NCBI GenBank assembly: GCA_947561395.2
Contig: OX387184.1
Location: 5,208,001-5,272,000 of the forward strand
From: Buxus sempervirens
Lineage: Eukaryota; Streptophyta; Magnoliopsida; Buxales; Buxaceae
Length of the DNA: 64,000 nucleotides
Reading direction: 5' to 3'
A model generated the notes under the pieces. The model searched no databases. It was given only the letters and a program-made list of their open reading frames with translations, and was not told the origin of the DNA. The position numbers were made by a program, and so were the translations under genes. Below, piece after piece: positions 1-10,802 of this stretch (its first letter is position 1; the number at the start of each line of letters is the position of its first letter).

Positions 1-3000
1 TTTCTTCAAGAGCATGGGATTGTTGCCCAATACACCATGCCTGGTTCACCGGACCAAAATGGTGTAGCAGAAAGAAGAAACAAAACATTATTGGACATGG
101 TGCGGAGTATGCTTAGCAACTCAAATCTTCCTAAATCCTTGTGGACTGAAGCACTTAAGACGGCAGTGTATATTAGGGCTGCAACTTGGGTCGGTTAAAA
201 CCAAACCGATTCAACCCGACTTTGGGTTGGTTTGGTTTGGGTTATATAGTCTTTGGGTAGGTTTTGGTTCTAAAAATAGAGAACCGAATTTGTTTGGTTT
301 GATTTTGGGTTGAAGGCTCGGGTTAACCAAACCAAACCGAACTGCCTAAGTGTAAAACCAAACCGAAATATAATAATATATATAAAATAGATAAAGTTGT
401 AATAATAAAATATAACTTATAAATTATAAGTTATAAAATAATGAATAAGATTATTATTTTATAAATCTTTGTAGTTAATTATTAAATTGATTCATGAGCT
501 CAAAAGTACAATCCAAAACAATTAACATGTGACTTGGGATTCTAAGCTCTTTGCTCCATCTTATGTATGCATGTGAACTACTTAAGGGATTTGACCGCAT
601 ATAAGTGATGATCCATTAAATTTATTGTGTGTATTCTTTAAATTTTTTTTTTTTTTTGGCAAAAGTGGGAATCTCTCTCTTGATAACAGGTTTTAAGTAT
701 GGAAAAATGACCCAAACCGAACCGAACCGAATTTCAAGGGTTACGGGTTTTCTTTAAATAATCAGTTCGGTTTCGGTTTCGGTATTTCAGTTCTGAGGTC
801 GATTCGGTTCGGGTTTGGGCCAACCATCAATAACCTTGGTTTGGTCTTGGTTTGAGGCCAACCCAAACCAAACCGCATCGAGTTGCAGCCCTAGTGTATA
901 TATTAAACCGAGTTCCAACCAAGGCTATTCCTAAAACGCCATTTGAATTATGGAAAGGTTGGAAACTGAGTTTGCGCATATGGGCATTTGGGGATACCCG
1001 TCTGAAGTGAGGAATTATAATCCGCAAGAGAAGAAGCTAGACCCAAGGACCATTAGTGGGTATTTCATTGGATATGCTGAAAGGTCTAAAGGTTACAGAT
1101 TTTATTGTCCATCTCACAGCACTAGGATTGTGGAATCAAGAAATGCAAAGTTTCTTGACAATGACTTGATTAGTGGGAGCGATCAAACCAGGAACATAGT
1201 TTCTGAGAAGGATCATTCAGAATCTCAACCTTCCACCTCAAATGATAGATTGGTTATTGTTTACAACACCCCTCAAGTACAAATTGGTGTTGAACAACCA
1301 ATCATTGAAGTTCCACAAGCTGCTGACGACATTCCAGTAGATCAGGTAGTTCAAGAGTTGCCAAGAACTTTTGAACAGCGAGTTGAACCACCTACTTCTC
1401 AGGAATATGATGGTACAACATTAAGAAGATCTATTAGACCAAAGAGATCAGCAATTCCTGATGATTATGTTGTGTATCTGCAAGAATATGACTACAACAT
1501 TGGAGCCGAAAATGATCCCGAGTTCTTTTCACAAGCCATGAGTTGCAAAGAATCAGAATTATAGTACAATGACATGAAGGAAGAGTTAAATTCTATGAAG
1601 ATTAACGGAGTCTGGGATCTTGTTGAGTTGCCTATTGGTGTAAAAGCCATTGGATGTAAATGGGTCTTTAAGACAAAGAAAGACTCATTGGGCAACATTG
1701 AGCGATACAAGGCAAGACTCGTTGCTTAGGGATTCACTCAAAAAGAAGGAACCGATTACACGGAGACTTTTTCTCCTATATCTAAGAAAGATTCCTTGCG
1801 CATTATTTTGGCATTAGTAGCCCATTTTGACTTAGAGTTGCAACAAATGGATGTGAAAACGGCATTTCTCACTGGAGATCTAGAATAGGAGGTTTACATG
1901 AAACAACCTGAAGGATTCCCCTCTAGTGATGGTGAACAATTCGTTTGCAAGCTCAAGAAATCCATATACGATTTAAAACAAGCATCCCGCCAATGGTATC
2001 TAAAATTCCATAATGTAATTTCTTCATTCGGTTTTGTAGAAAACATTATGGATCAATGTATATACCAGAAGGTCAGTGGGAGTAAAATCTGTTTTCTTGT
2101 TTTATATGTGGATGACATTTTGCTAGCGACCAATGATAAGGATTTGCTGCATTAGGTGAAACAATTCCTCTCTAAAAATTTCAATATGAAGGATATGGGT
2201 GAGGCATCTTATGTCATTGGCATAAAGATCCATAGAGACAGATTTCGAGGTATCTTGGGTCTCTCTCAGGAAACCTATATTAATAAAGTTTTAGAGAGAT
2301 TTCGGATGAAGGATTGCTCACCAAGTGTAGCTCCCATTGTGAAGGGTGATAGGTTCAATTTGAGCCAATGCCCGAAGAACGAGCTTGAAAGGGAACATAT
2401 GAAGAACAGTCCATATGCTTCTGCTGTCGGAAGCCTAATGTATGCTCAGGTCTGCACAAGACCTGACATTGCATTTGCTGTGGGAATGTTGGGACGATAT
2501 CAGAGTGATCCAGGTTTAGACCACTAGAGAGCTGCAAAGAAAGTAATGAGGTACCTTCAATGAACCAAAGACTACATGCTTATGTACAGACAGACAGACA
2601 ATCTGAAAGTAATTGGCTACTCAGATTCTGACTTAGCTGGCTGTATTGATTCACGCAAATCAACATCAGGATACATTTTTTTGATGGCCGGTGGAGCTGT
2701 ATCATGGAGGAGTGCCAAACAGACTTTGATTGCCACTTCCACTATGGAAGCCGAGTTCGTCTCTTGTTTTGAGGCTACCTCGCATGGTGTATGGCTTAAG
2801 AGTTCATTTCTGGGCTTAGAATTATGGATTCTATCTCTAGGCCATTGAGAATGTATTGCGATAATTTAGATGTTGTTTTTATGGCTAAGAACAACAAAAG
2901 TCGAAGTCGAAGTAAACACATTGACATTAAGTACTTAGCCATAAGGGAACGTGTCAAAAAAAAGAGAGTGGTCATTGAGCACGTCAGCACTAAGTTAATG

Positions 3001-3384
3001 ATAGCTGATCCTTTGACTAAGGGCATGCCACTGTTGAAATTCAATGATCATGTAGTGAATATGGGACTTGGTTCCATTATGTAATTTTTCATTGTATGGA
3101 CAATGTTGTTTTAATGAAATTCTTAATTATTGTGATGTTTTTCTCATATTTATGTGCACCTTGATTTTGAGAAAATTCATCTGTGTTGAGCCAAGAATGA
3201 ACATAGGGTTCATTCATTAAGAAATTGTTGAATATTTAAGAAATAAATACATAGTAATACATAGAAGGTACTACTCGTCATTAGAGGACCTATCACCATG
3301 ATTCATGTATTTATTACTTAAATACAGATTATTGATGGGTTTAAGATGAGACATTAGATTAGAATTGTGGACCAAGTGGGAGAA
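1..3384 (+). mobile_element. Ty1/copia retrotransposon, 3' part of pol (integrase, RT, RNase H), dead
   Basis: This is the downstream half of a copia polyprotein; gag, protease and the 5' LTR lie outside the window. Bases 2-173 encode the end of the integrase core (motif GSPDQNGVAERRN). Reading resumes after the nested MITE at 902. Reverse transcriptase follows, with MDVKTAFLTGDLE near 1848 and the catalytic YVDDILLAT near 2106. RNase H follows with SDSDLAGCIDSRKSTSGYIF near 2622 and STMEAEF near 2740. Nearly everything from 902 to about 2820 stays in one frame but is broken by TAG or TGA codons at about 1562, 1727, 1886, 2153, 2525 and 2561. A frameshift near 2820 moves the RNase H tail (SRSKHIDIKYLAIRE) to another frame ending at 3084. 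A polypurine tract (AAGTGGGAGAA) ends at 3384, just before the LTR. It is clearly a pseudogene. Confidence 0.93.
174..893. mobile_element. hAT-type MITE nested in the copia integrase
   Basis: The element is 720 bp. Its ends are inverted repeats beginning TAGGGCTGCAACT on the left and finishing AGTTGCAGCCCTA on the right. It is flanked by a perfect 8-bp target-site duplication GTGTATAT at 166-173 and 894-901, as expected for the hAT superfamily. It has no transposase coding. The interior is AT-rich in the middle, with AACCGAAC/GGTTCGGTT-type repeats near both ends. Removing the element and one duplication rejoins the integrase coding of the host copia element, so the MITE is younger than the copia copy. 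Confidence 0.9.
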
Positions 3385-3670
3385 TGTTGACCGTTTCTCA
3401 TGAAGATCAAGCTTCCCTTGATTTTAGGAGTCGTTGAAGTGGTCCACAACTTCCAATCACGAGTCTTCCTCGCGTTCATGGAGCAGTTAGAACGTGCTCA
3501 TGTTAATCTGAAGCAGTATACACATAGCCACCAAAAGCTTGATAGAAGCTTGGCTATAAATAATCAGTTTGGTCTCCAAACTCAATTACATTTAATCTCT
3601 TTCAGTCTTACATCATCTAAAGAGAGTAATTAAAGTTTGGAAGTGCCAAATATCATTGAGAGAACGCAGC
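3385..3670 (+). mobile_element. 3' LTR of the copia element (right edge uncertain)
   Basis: The LTR starts with TGTTGACC immediately after the polypurine tract. A TATA-like CTATAAATA sits at 3554-3562, as expected for an LTR promoter. I do not see a clear CA end or a target-site duplication. The right boundary is therefore a guess and the LTR may be truncated. The 5' LTR is outside the window, so the two cannot be compared. Confidence 0.6.
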
Positions 3671-3716
3671 AGTAACGTGAAAAACATCAATGGTTGGAGG
3701 TACAGATTCCTTGGCA

Positions 3717-4130
3717 TTAAGCTTTTTTCGATTCAGTTTTAAGTTTATTCGGATTCGGTTTTAAGTGTTTATTCCGCATAATTAGAATCTTCGTGTTTTT
3801 AACAATTCCCACTTCTGATATTGATACATAATCACATAGCAATGCTTGTTTGTTCTTGCACACACTATAAATCAATGGATGAGACTCCTTTAACTTAGAA
3901 TCCCCACACCAAACATCGTCCCAAAACCTTATTCTTCTCCCATTACCCACTTTAAATTGGCACAATTCCTTCATAGACATGTACAAATTCGCTATAGGTC
4001 TCCAACGACTACATCCAAAAGAATATTTTGAGGGGATAGGAAACCACCCATTGGTGGAAGCTCCATATTTCTGAAAAATTATTTTCCTCCATAAGTTGTC
4101 CTTCAACAATATTTTGTGAGACAGACACAA
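3717..4130 (-). pseudogene. L1-type LINE fragment (C-terminal zf-RVT neighbourhood)
   Basis: A reading frame of about 137 codons contains KVGNGRRIRFWDDVWCGD, the stretch that lies between reverse transcriptase and the zf-RVT domain in plant L1 elements. Upstream it has WRKIIFQKYG and downstream a short, unrecognised tail. Reverse transcriptase and endonuclease are absent, so it is a small remnant. It lies between the copia LTR and the first exon of SF3B4, in the same orientation as SF3B4, and probably sits within that gene's first intron. Confidence 0.7.
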
Positions 4131-4579
4131 CTCTTGTGGCGATAACTTTTAAAAACGAAGTGATCTGCAACAAGAACAATCAACGACTCCGAAAAATCCC
4201 AAAGTCCCTCGCTCACAAAAGTTTGCCAACAGAACCGAATTTCGACGAATAAAATAACGCGATAAGCGCCAGACTCGGTTATTCCCATAAACAACAACCT
4301 ATTAATGCTACACACAAAAACTTCGTTTTGAGATCAAAAGTCATACTCTAATGCAGCAATCGGGACCTCAATCAGCTCCATTTCGCTCGACAACGAGCCG
4401 TTAAAGATAATTAATAGAGAAATACAAATGCGGTTGGCAGATTTTAAAAACCCTAGCATGGATATAAAGACTAAAACCCTAAAATTACCGAGTTCTACGA
4501 CGGGTTGAAATAGAAGATACAAAACTTGAAGATTGTAAAAACAATAACAGAAAGAAGGATGGAAACAAAACAACAACAC

Positions 4580-4684
4580 CTGAGGGTCTAGATTGCCGAC
4601 ATAGGCAGTAGCGTCTTGATTCCTCTCGGCAGAATGTTGGCCTAGTAGATTCGCTCCAACGCCCGGAGCTATACGAGTCGTCAT
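4580..4684 (-). CDS. SF3B4: Splicing factor 3B subunit 4 (SF3B4/SAP49), first coding exon only
   Basis: SF3B4 is a component of the U2 snRNP SF3b complex that contacts pre-mRNA near the branch site in the nucleus. The 35 codons begin MTTRIAPGVGANLLGQHSAE and end with the start of RRM1, including the RNP2-like YVGNL. This matches the conserved N-terminus of plant SF3B4 as I remember it. The start is the ATG at 4684. The exon ends in CTCAG followed by a GT donor at 4579-4578. No further exon (rest of RRM1, RRM2, proline-rich tail) is visible in the 4.5 kb left to the window edge, which is filled by a LINE fragment and copia sequence. Either intron 1 is long and transposon-filled, or this is a truncated copy. 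A PIF/Harbinger element lies 165 bp upstream of the ATG. Confidence 0.8.
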
Positions 4685-4848
4685 CACAGTGTCTCCAGTC
4701 CAATCTCCCCTTCGTCGCTACTGTCTCGCTCTTTCCCGTCAAATAGCCTCGATGACGTGTGGCTTTTAAGCCGTTTCCGGTGCATAAACCGACTTTGAAT
4801 TTTGAATTTTCTATATTTTCCTCCTTTCAAAATAATATAGCAATTTAA
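4685..4848 (-). promoter_or_regulatory. SF3B4 5' UTR and remaining proximal promoter
   Basis: These 164 bases between the SF3B4 ATG and the PIF/Harbinger insertion are all that remains of the native upstream DNA. On the minus strand the stretch nearest the ATG is purine-rich (AAAGAGCGAGACAGTAG), as in many plant 5' UTRs. No convincing TATA box is seen. Confidence 0.4.
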
Positions 4849-5157
4849 GGCTGCGTTTGGTAACGCTTTTGTTTTTTTGCTTCTAAAAGTAAGAAAGCAA
4901 AAAAGCAATTTTATGCTTTTTGAAAGATCTTTTTTTAAAGCAAATGCGTTTGGTAAACTTTTGCTTTACTTCTAAAAAGCAAAAAATCATGTTTAGTAAT
5001 TGCAGTAACATAGAAATTACTTTTTGCTTCCATAAAAGTATTGTACACAATTTATGTATTGTACTTAAAAATATACTCAAAAATATAATTCAATATTATA
5101 AAAGATTCATAAAATAGTCATTTAATTACATTCAAATAACTAAACAAATATCTAATA

Positions 5158-5882
5158 TCACCATTGTGCTAATCCATATGCACTAGCTAGTCTACGTGCA
5201 ATTGAGTCTCTTAATTCTGACATCTTTCGTCGAGATCTAGCCGTCACATCAATCTCTATGGTTTGTTAGAACTTAAACCTGCTAGCTCATCTTCGACCAC
5301 CATTTCCTCATCTTCAAATTCTGTGAATAAATTATCTTCATGTGCTTGCATTCTGATAAAATTATGTAATGCACAACAAGCAATAACTAGAGCTGGCAGC
5401 GGGTCGGTTTGGGTCGGGTCATACTCGGGTTGGGGTTAATTGGGTCATAATCGGGTTGGACTAAATTAAGGCGGGTTGGAAAACCCACAACCCAAACCCA
5501 ACCTGCCAATAAACGGGTTCAACCCGCCAACCCGATTTTATTTTATTTTTTTTCAAAAAATATTATTAAAATAGGGTTGGGGGTTTACTTGGCTCGGGTT
5601 GTACCGGGTTCGGGTCGGGTTTTGGGGTTAATCAGGTCAAAACATGATACTTTTGCCATCTTTTTTTTTTCGGGTTACCCGTCGAGTTGGCGGGTCATAA
5701 TCGGGTTGACCAGATTACTGGAGGATTAGGGAAACCCCAACCCAATTAATAAACGGGTCAACCCAATCCATTTATAATCAGGTTGACCCATCGGGTCGGG
5801 TGGCATTTTGCCGGCTCTAGCAATAACAATACATTGTTGCTTCTTAAGTGAGTGTGGATGCATCATATTTAATATAGGAATA
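5158..5882 (-). pseudogene. PIF/Harbinger transposase, C-terminal fragment
   Basis: Read on the minus strand, the sequence encodes FPILNMMHPHSLKKQQ, then IVIACCALHNFIRMQ, then an acidic stretch (EFEDEEMVVEDELAG). After one frame change comes RRKMSELRDSIARRLA, close to a stop at 5158. CCALHNFIR is the conserved motif near the end of Harbinger DDE transposases. The reading is split between the last QQCIVIA residues and CCALHNF by the hAT MITE at 5388-5819. The catalytic DDE core is not present, so it cannot be active. Confidence 0.8.
5388..5819. mobile_element. hAT-type MITE nested in the Harbinger element
   Basis: The element is 432 bp, with ends TAGAGCTGGCA on the left and TGCCGGCTCTA on the right. 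A perfect 8-bp duplication GCAATAAC lies at 5380-5387 and 5820-5827. The interior is rich in GGGTCGGGTT and AACCCGAC-type motifs and has no coding capacity. It inserted into the transposase remnant, so it postdates the Harbinger copy. Confidence 0.9.
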
Positions 5883-6505
5883 AAGCAATAGGGGTATCAA
5901 GGGGTTTTGAAAGCAATAAAGCAATTTTGTAAAAAAATTGAGAAGCAATGTTTTGTTGCTTCTAGTGAAAAGCAATAAAATTGCTTCTTTGCTTTTAGTA
6001 AATTGCTTCTCGTGTGCGTTACCAAACGGTACTTTTGCATTTAAAAGCAATTTTTTGCTTTCAAAAGCAAAAAAGTACTTCTGAAAAATGTTACCAAACG
6101 CAGCCTAAAAAACTAATGTTGTTGGAAGAATCTATTAATTTGTACACGTATGCTTTGTATGTGCATATGTGGATATATATCAACTTTGGCAATAACATGC
6201 CATAATAAATCCTTATTTTAAGATTAATCTTTGCAATTATTCAAAGTAGCAAATTGCACATGCAATACTGCATGTATGTAAACTTCCTTCGAAGTTGCAA
6301 TTAGCTGCTCGGTGTCTTCCGTCCCCAGCCTCCTTTTCCTTTGAGATCCACCCATGGTTGCCAGCTAATCGGGTTGTCGTCCTCTCTCCCTCGTTGCCTG
6401 GAGTGTTCTCTTTGATCCTAGGCTCCCTCGGTGGTTTGGTCGTTTTCTCTTTGGTTTTGTGTGTTGTGGAGTCGGTTGCCGCTCTTGCCCTCGTTGCTCT
6501 ATCGG

Positions 6506-7917
6506 ATGGAAGATCTATCGCTAAAGCTCCAAAATCTCTTCATTCCCCCCAGACCTGATCGGGTCTTTAAAGTCAGTAATGAAGACCGAAATAGAATTGA
6601 TGGAAAGTGGGCGAATCTTGTGGTGTGCGAAGTTTGTGATGAAGATTTGCAAATGAACTCCTTTAGGAACGCCTGTTCCAGGCTTTGGAAAGATATCAAG
6701 GCTCCCAAATGTCTTAAGGTGGCGCCCAGAAGATTTCTTGTTGGGTTTTAGGACTCATGTGACAAAGACAAAGTCCTTAGATGCCAACCTTGGGTCATTA
6801 ATTCATCACTCCTATTGATGGACAATATCATGGAGGAAGATGAAGCTGCTACCTTTTCTTTCAAAACGATTACGGTGTGGATGAGAATCTTGAACCTCCC
6901 CAAGAAATATCATGATGAAAAGATCATCATGGACCTGGTTAATCTTTTTGGGGTTGGCCTGGTGGTGGAGATAGAAGAAGAAGTTCTCTCATCTTTGGAG
7001 GTGTCTGTCAAAGCGCAGCCTATTGACCAATCGATCCCGTCTGGTATCCTCTTTGAGGGTCAGCAAGGTTCTAATTAAGTGTTGGTTAGATTTTAAATAT
7101 GAAAATTTACCTTCGTTTTGTTTTTCGTGTGGCCTCATCGGGCATTCAATCCTTAACTGCACTAACCCTTTTATAAGCAAGCCGGAAGATGCAAGTGCCC
7201 ATCAATCCAGAAAGTATGTTGGTAATCTCTCTATCCCGATGAGCCGAAGAAGAAACCCCCTCACCAAAGCGGCCATGAAAGCTGCTCCGAACCTTGTGAG
7301 TCATGGGATGAGTCAGGGGGCGCCGAGTCGGGCTCCGAGTCCCCCTGACCCCTGACGAGGATGGGACGCGCAGCATCCCCGAGGTCTGCTTGTCTGATGC
7401 CGTTGGGCAGTGCTCCAACAGGTCTAATGGGGCTAAAGGGGATTCTGGAATCGTGTCTAATGGGGCTAACGGCTCTTTTTCTGTGGATGGGCCGAAGTGG
7501 GATGGGCCTAATCTTCTTCTATCTAATTTCTTTAAATTTGGGGCCAACCCTCTTAACTCGGGCCCCAATATCTCTCTCAAAGTCTCGCCACACTTAACTA
7601 TTAGTGAAATGGACATATCTCAGCTTAGTAGCTCTAGCAAATCCCTCCCCTCTAACCATCTTAAGCCCAAGCCCGGTTTGTCTAGATTGAAGCCTAGTGT
7701 AGGTAAATCTGATGGGTCCAAATCCATCTCTTGTTTGGGTAAGTCGTGGATCAGAGACTCCTCCGTGGTTGTTGAGGGAGAGGGGGGTGAACCCCCCTCC
7801 AGAAAAAAGCGAAAAGCTTCTGGTGTGGTCATTTGTGACCTAAGTGAAGTGCCTGGCGACCTGAGTGGTGGTCCTTATTCCTATCCCGGTTGTTCGCAGC
7901 CAGGATCTAGAAAATGA
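6506..7917 (+). pseudogene. LINE ORF1, DUF4283/zinc-knuckle nucleic-acid-binding protein, broken
   Basis: The likely start is the ATG at 6506 (MEDLSLKLQN). The first part resembles the DUF4283 region of plant L1 ORF1 proteins: RNACSRLWKDIKAP, then after a TAG at 6749 in the same frame KVLRCQPWVINSSLLLMDN and TVWMRILNLPKKYH. A CCHC zinc knuckle CFSCGLIGHSILNC lies near 7120 in a second frame. The proline/serine-rich tail is in a third frame and ends at 7917. There is thus at least one stop and two frameshifts. The product would bind LINE RNA as part of the retrotransposition particle. Its stop overlaps the ORF2 start as ATGA at 7914-7917. Confidence 0.8.
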
Positions 7918-10483
7918 AATTGCTTGCTTGGAACTGCCGGGGCTTGGGTCGAGCCCCGGCTCGGCTTCATCTGCGAAGCCTCATTCACATGAATCGACCC
8001 AATGTTCTTTTTTTGTCTGAGACTCTCATGGATAATCCAAAATCTGCAAGGTTCATTAGAGGGGTTGGTTACCCTAACTATTGGTGGAAACCGGCTGATG
8101 GTAGAGCCGAAGGATTCTTGATCCTTTGGGATACTTCATGCACATTAACAATACAAAATATCAAGAGCTGGTGTGTGCATACAAGCATAAGAAGCAGGTC
8201 AGGTGAGACTTTTGACCTTACATTTGTTCATGTGAGTTCTAACTTTCTTGTGCAGGAATCCCAATGGGAAACTTTAAAGAATTTTGCCAACTCAAGTAAC
8301 GAGGCCTGGTGTGCTGTGGGGGACTTCAATGTAATTCGGTATAGCCATGGGAAGAGAGGAGGTAGTCAGGTGCAACAAAGGAAAGCTGATCTTTTTTCTG
8401 AGTTCATCAATGAGTGTAATCTAGTGGACTTGCCGAGCAAAGGTATGAAATACTCATGGTGTAATGGTTGGATGGGAGGAGGGAAAATTAGAGAAAAGAT
8501 TGATCGTGTTCTTGTCACCACCGATTGGCTACTGAAGTTTCCAAACTCCACCCTTTGGCAGGATCCTATCATGGGATCTGATCACGCGCCACTATGCCTA
8601 ACGCATGTGTGAGACATGGGAAAAAATCACCGGAGTGATCGTCCCTCCGTCAACACACGGGCTCAACGCAAAAATTGGGAGAGTCGCCACCATTCATGAT
8701 TTTGGGGTGAGAATGGACACTAAAGAGTTCAAAAATATGCAAAAATAGCCAAAAGACAAAATCTAGGGTAAAAATAACCCTACTTGAAAATCAAGTCCAG
8801 AGATGGGTAAGGGGATTAGATTATGAACGGGGGAAGGTGTTAGGCACCCCCATTCATCCACACGAAGTGGTTGCCAAGTGTATGTTCATGCTAAAAAGAA
8901 AATAAGAAGCTTGCTAAAAATCATGAAAAAGCCTTGAAAAAGGAACAATGTATGATATTTTCACATGAAGATCTAAATGGATTTTAGATCCTCTCTTATG
9001 TCAATATCACTTCTGGAATATCTCAAAAGATGGAAATCAAAGCAAAAGTGGCAAAAACCAAGTTAAATCAAATTCGGAAAATTTGGTAAAAAGTATACCA
9101 TTTGCCTTGAAATCATTCAAATCCAATTCTAAATTGACCCAAACCAAATCCATTTGAAAGATTAGGGTAAATAAGAGTCTCATGCAAAATTTCACTTCAT
9201 TCCGATGAAAAATCTAGGAGTTATGCTCCTTTGAAGTTGCTGTTGGGGATTTTTAAAAGTGGTAAGTGGGCAACTTTGGAAAATTGTCTAGAAAAATCCA
9301 CTACATAGAAATCCGTGAAATTTGGTGTGATTGAAGTCTGTATGGCCATCTTTCAACAGAAACTAGCCTCATACAAAAATCCCTTCGGATGTGCCTTGGG
9401 TGGTCTCCCGAACAGGCCCCGAAGATCACAGATTTACCCAGAAAAATGCAAATGAGCAGTTTTGAGTAAATCGGCTACCAATAATTCAAATGGAATCCAA
9501 AAAATATGAAACCAACTGGATTTGAAAATAGACTCATAAAGGAGTACTCAGAAACAAAAATCACTCGAATCGGACTTAAAACGAACACATGGCGGTCCGT
9601 CGAAGTGACAAGTTCTGTACTTGGACCTGAACTGTCCACTCAACTTCGACAGAGAGGTGTCAAAAATCGGCTAGATAGAAAATCATGAAATTTGGTGGAC
9701 ATAAACTAGACAGCCTCACCTTTCCCATGGTTCTGGAATCGCCCCAAAATTCATCCGGATGATGAAGTTACGGACGTCCGAAGTAGGGGTACAGGTGCTG
9801 TCAAGCTAAGCCACTTTTGAGTAAAACCAAGTCCGAAAATTGATAAAAATGAAATTCGTGTAAGATGAACACAAATACTTTAAAATCATCCGAAAAGCAT
9901 TTCAGAATTGATTGAGGTCATTTATTTGAGATTTATCACAATAAATGCAATAAACCCCAAATATGAGCCTACCCCGCCAAAATAGTGATATGTGTGAAAA
10001 AGTGAAAAAAACCAAGCAAGATCCATACACATGCATATAGATTCAACAAAATAGGTTCTAGCATAGCTTAGGGTTCCGTTCCATTATCGTTTCCCTCTGT
10101 TCTCTTTAAGATAATCAAGGGTACTTTGAATATGGAACGGTTTACAATCAATCAAAAAGGCCTTATGCTACATAGGTTCTAGCACTAGGGTCAATCCCCA
10201 GTCTCGTTTCTCCTAGATCCGCCTTCACGTTTTACGGCTAGGGGAGTCTTGAGATACTTTGAGCCGGGGAAGGATTTCCACACATACAAACAAGGCTTTA
10301 CACTACAGAAAGGTAGAAGAAGAGATCTAGATCTAGGAATGTAAAGACAGAAAATAAAAAGAAAAGTTGAGGCTTACCTGAGTGCTGGAGACGATTCCAC
10401 AGCGGTTTTCTTCTTCTCTTGGAGTTCTTCTTTGCGAGAATTCAAAACAAGAGTTGTGTGTCATTTGCTTAAGGAGGAGGCTC

Positions 10484-10494
10484 CTATTTATAGG
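10484..10494 (+). promoter_or_regulatory. TATA-like box of the solo LTR
   Basis: CTATTTATAGG lies about 400 bp before the LTR end, preceded by GGAGGAGGCTC. This is the expected place for the U3/R boundary promoter. Transcription would run rightwards through the hairpin array into LINE sequence. Confidence 0.5.
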
Positions 10495-10659
10495 CAAGGG
10501 CTAGGGTTAGGGTTGGTGAGAATGGTAGACACAACATAATGTCTATAGCCCACCAACCTTAACCCTAAGGCTATTTCCGAGATTTCCCTTCATTTAATGA
10601 AGGACATGATGGTAAAATGTGAAAACTCTCGGAAAACCCTAATTTTGAGCAAAACTAGC

Positions 10660-10802
10660 GTATCCGGTATATCAGACCGGATAACAAAGGGCCTTAAGGT
10701 ATCCGGTACATGGTACCGGATACATTAAGGCTCACATGTATCCGGATAATCATTCCGGATACATGAAGGAGTACTTGTATCCGGATTGAGTATCCGGATA
10801 CA
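10660..10802. repeat. Array of four TATCCGG/CCGGATA palindromes in the LTR
   Basis: Four imperfect palindromes lie at about 10660-10683, 10699-10723, 10737-10763 and 10776-10802. Each has arms built on GTATCCGG and CCGGATAC with loops of 3-8 bases, spaced 13-15 bases apart. The second is nearly perfect (GTATCCGGTAC, ATG, GTACCGGATAC). They fall downstream of the LTR TATA box and so would be transcribed as serial hairpins. Confidence 0.85.

Larger units (their letters stand above)
4849..6105. mobile_element. PIF/Harbinger element (deletion derivative keeping the transposase C-terminus)
   Basis: Terminal inverted repeats are GGCTGCGTTTGGTAAC on the left and GTTACCAAACGCAGCC on the right. They are flanked by the 3-bp duplication TAA (4846-4848 and 6106-6108), diagnostic of PIF/Harbinger. 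A diverged copy of the terminal motif recurs internally near 4945. The 1257 bp include a 432-bp nested hAT MITE plus its 8-bp duplication, so the original element was about 817 bp. That is far shorter than an autonomous copy and indicates an internal deletion. A transposase C-terminal fragment remains on the minus strand. Confidence 0.9.

Noticed and set aside
10501..10516. Telomere-like TAGGGTTAGGGTT in the solo LTR
   Set aside because: Only about two repeats, in a leader-like region; no array.
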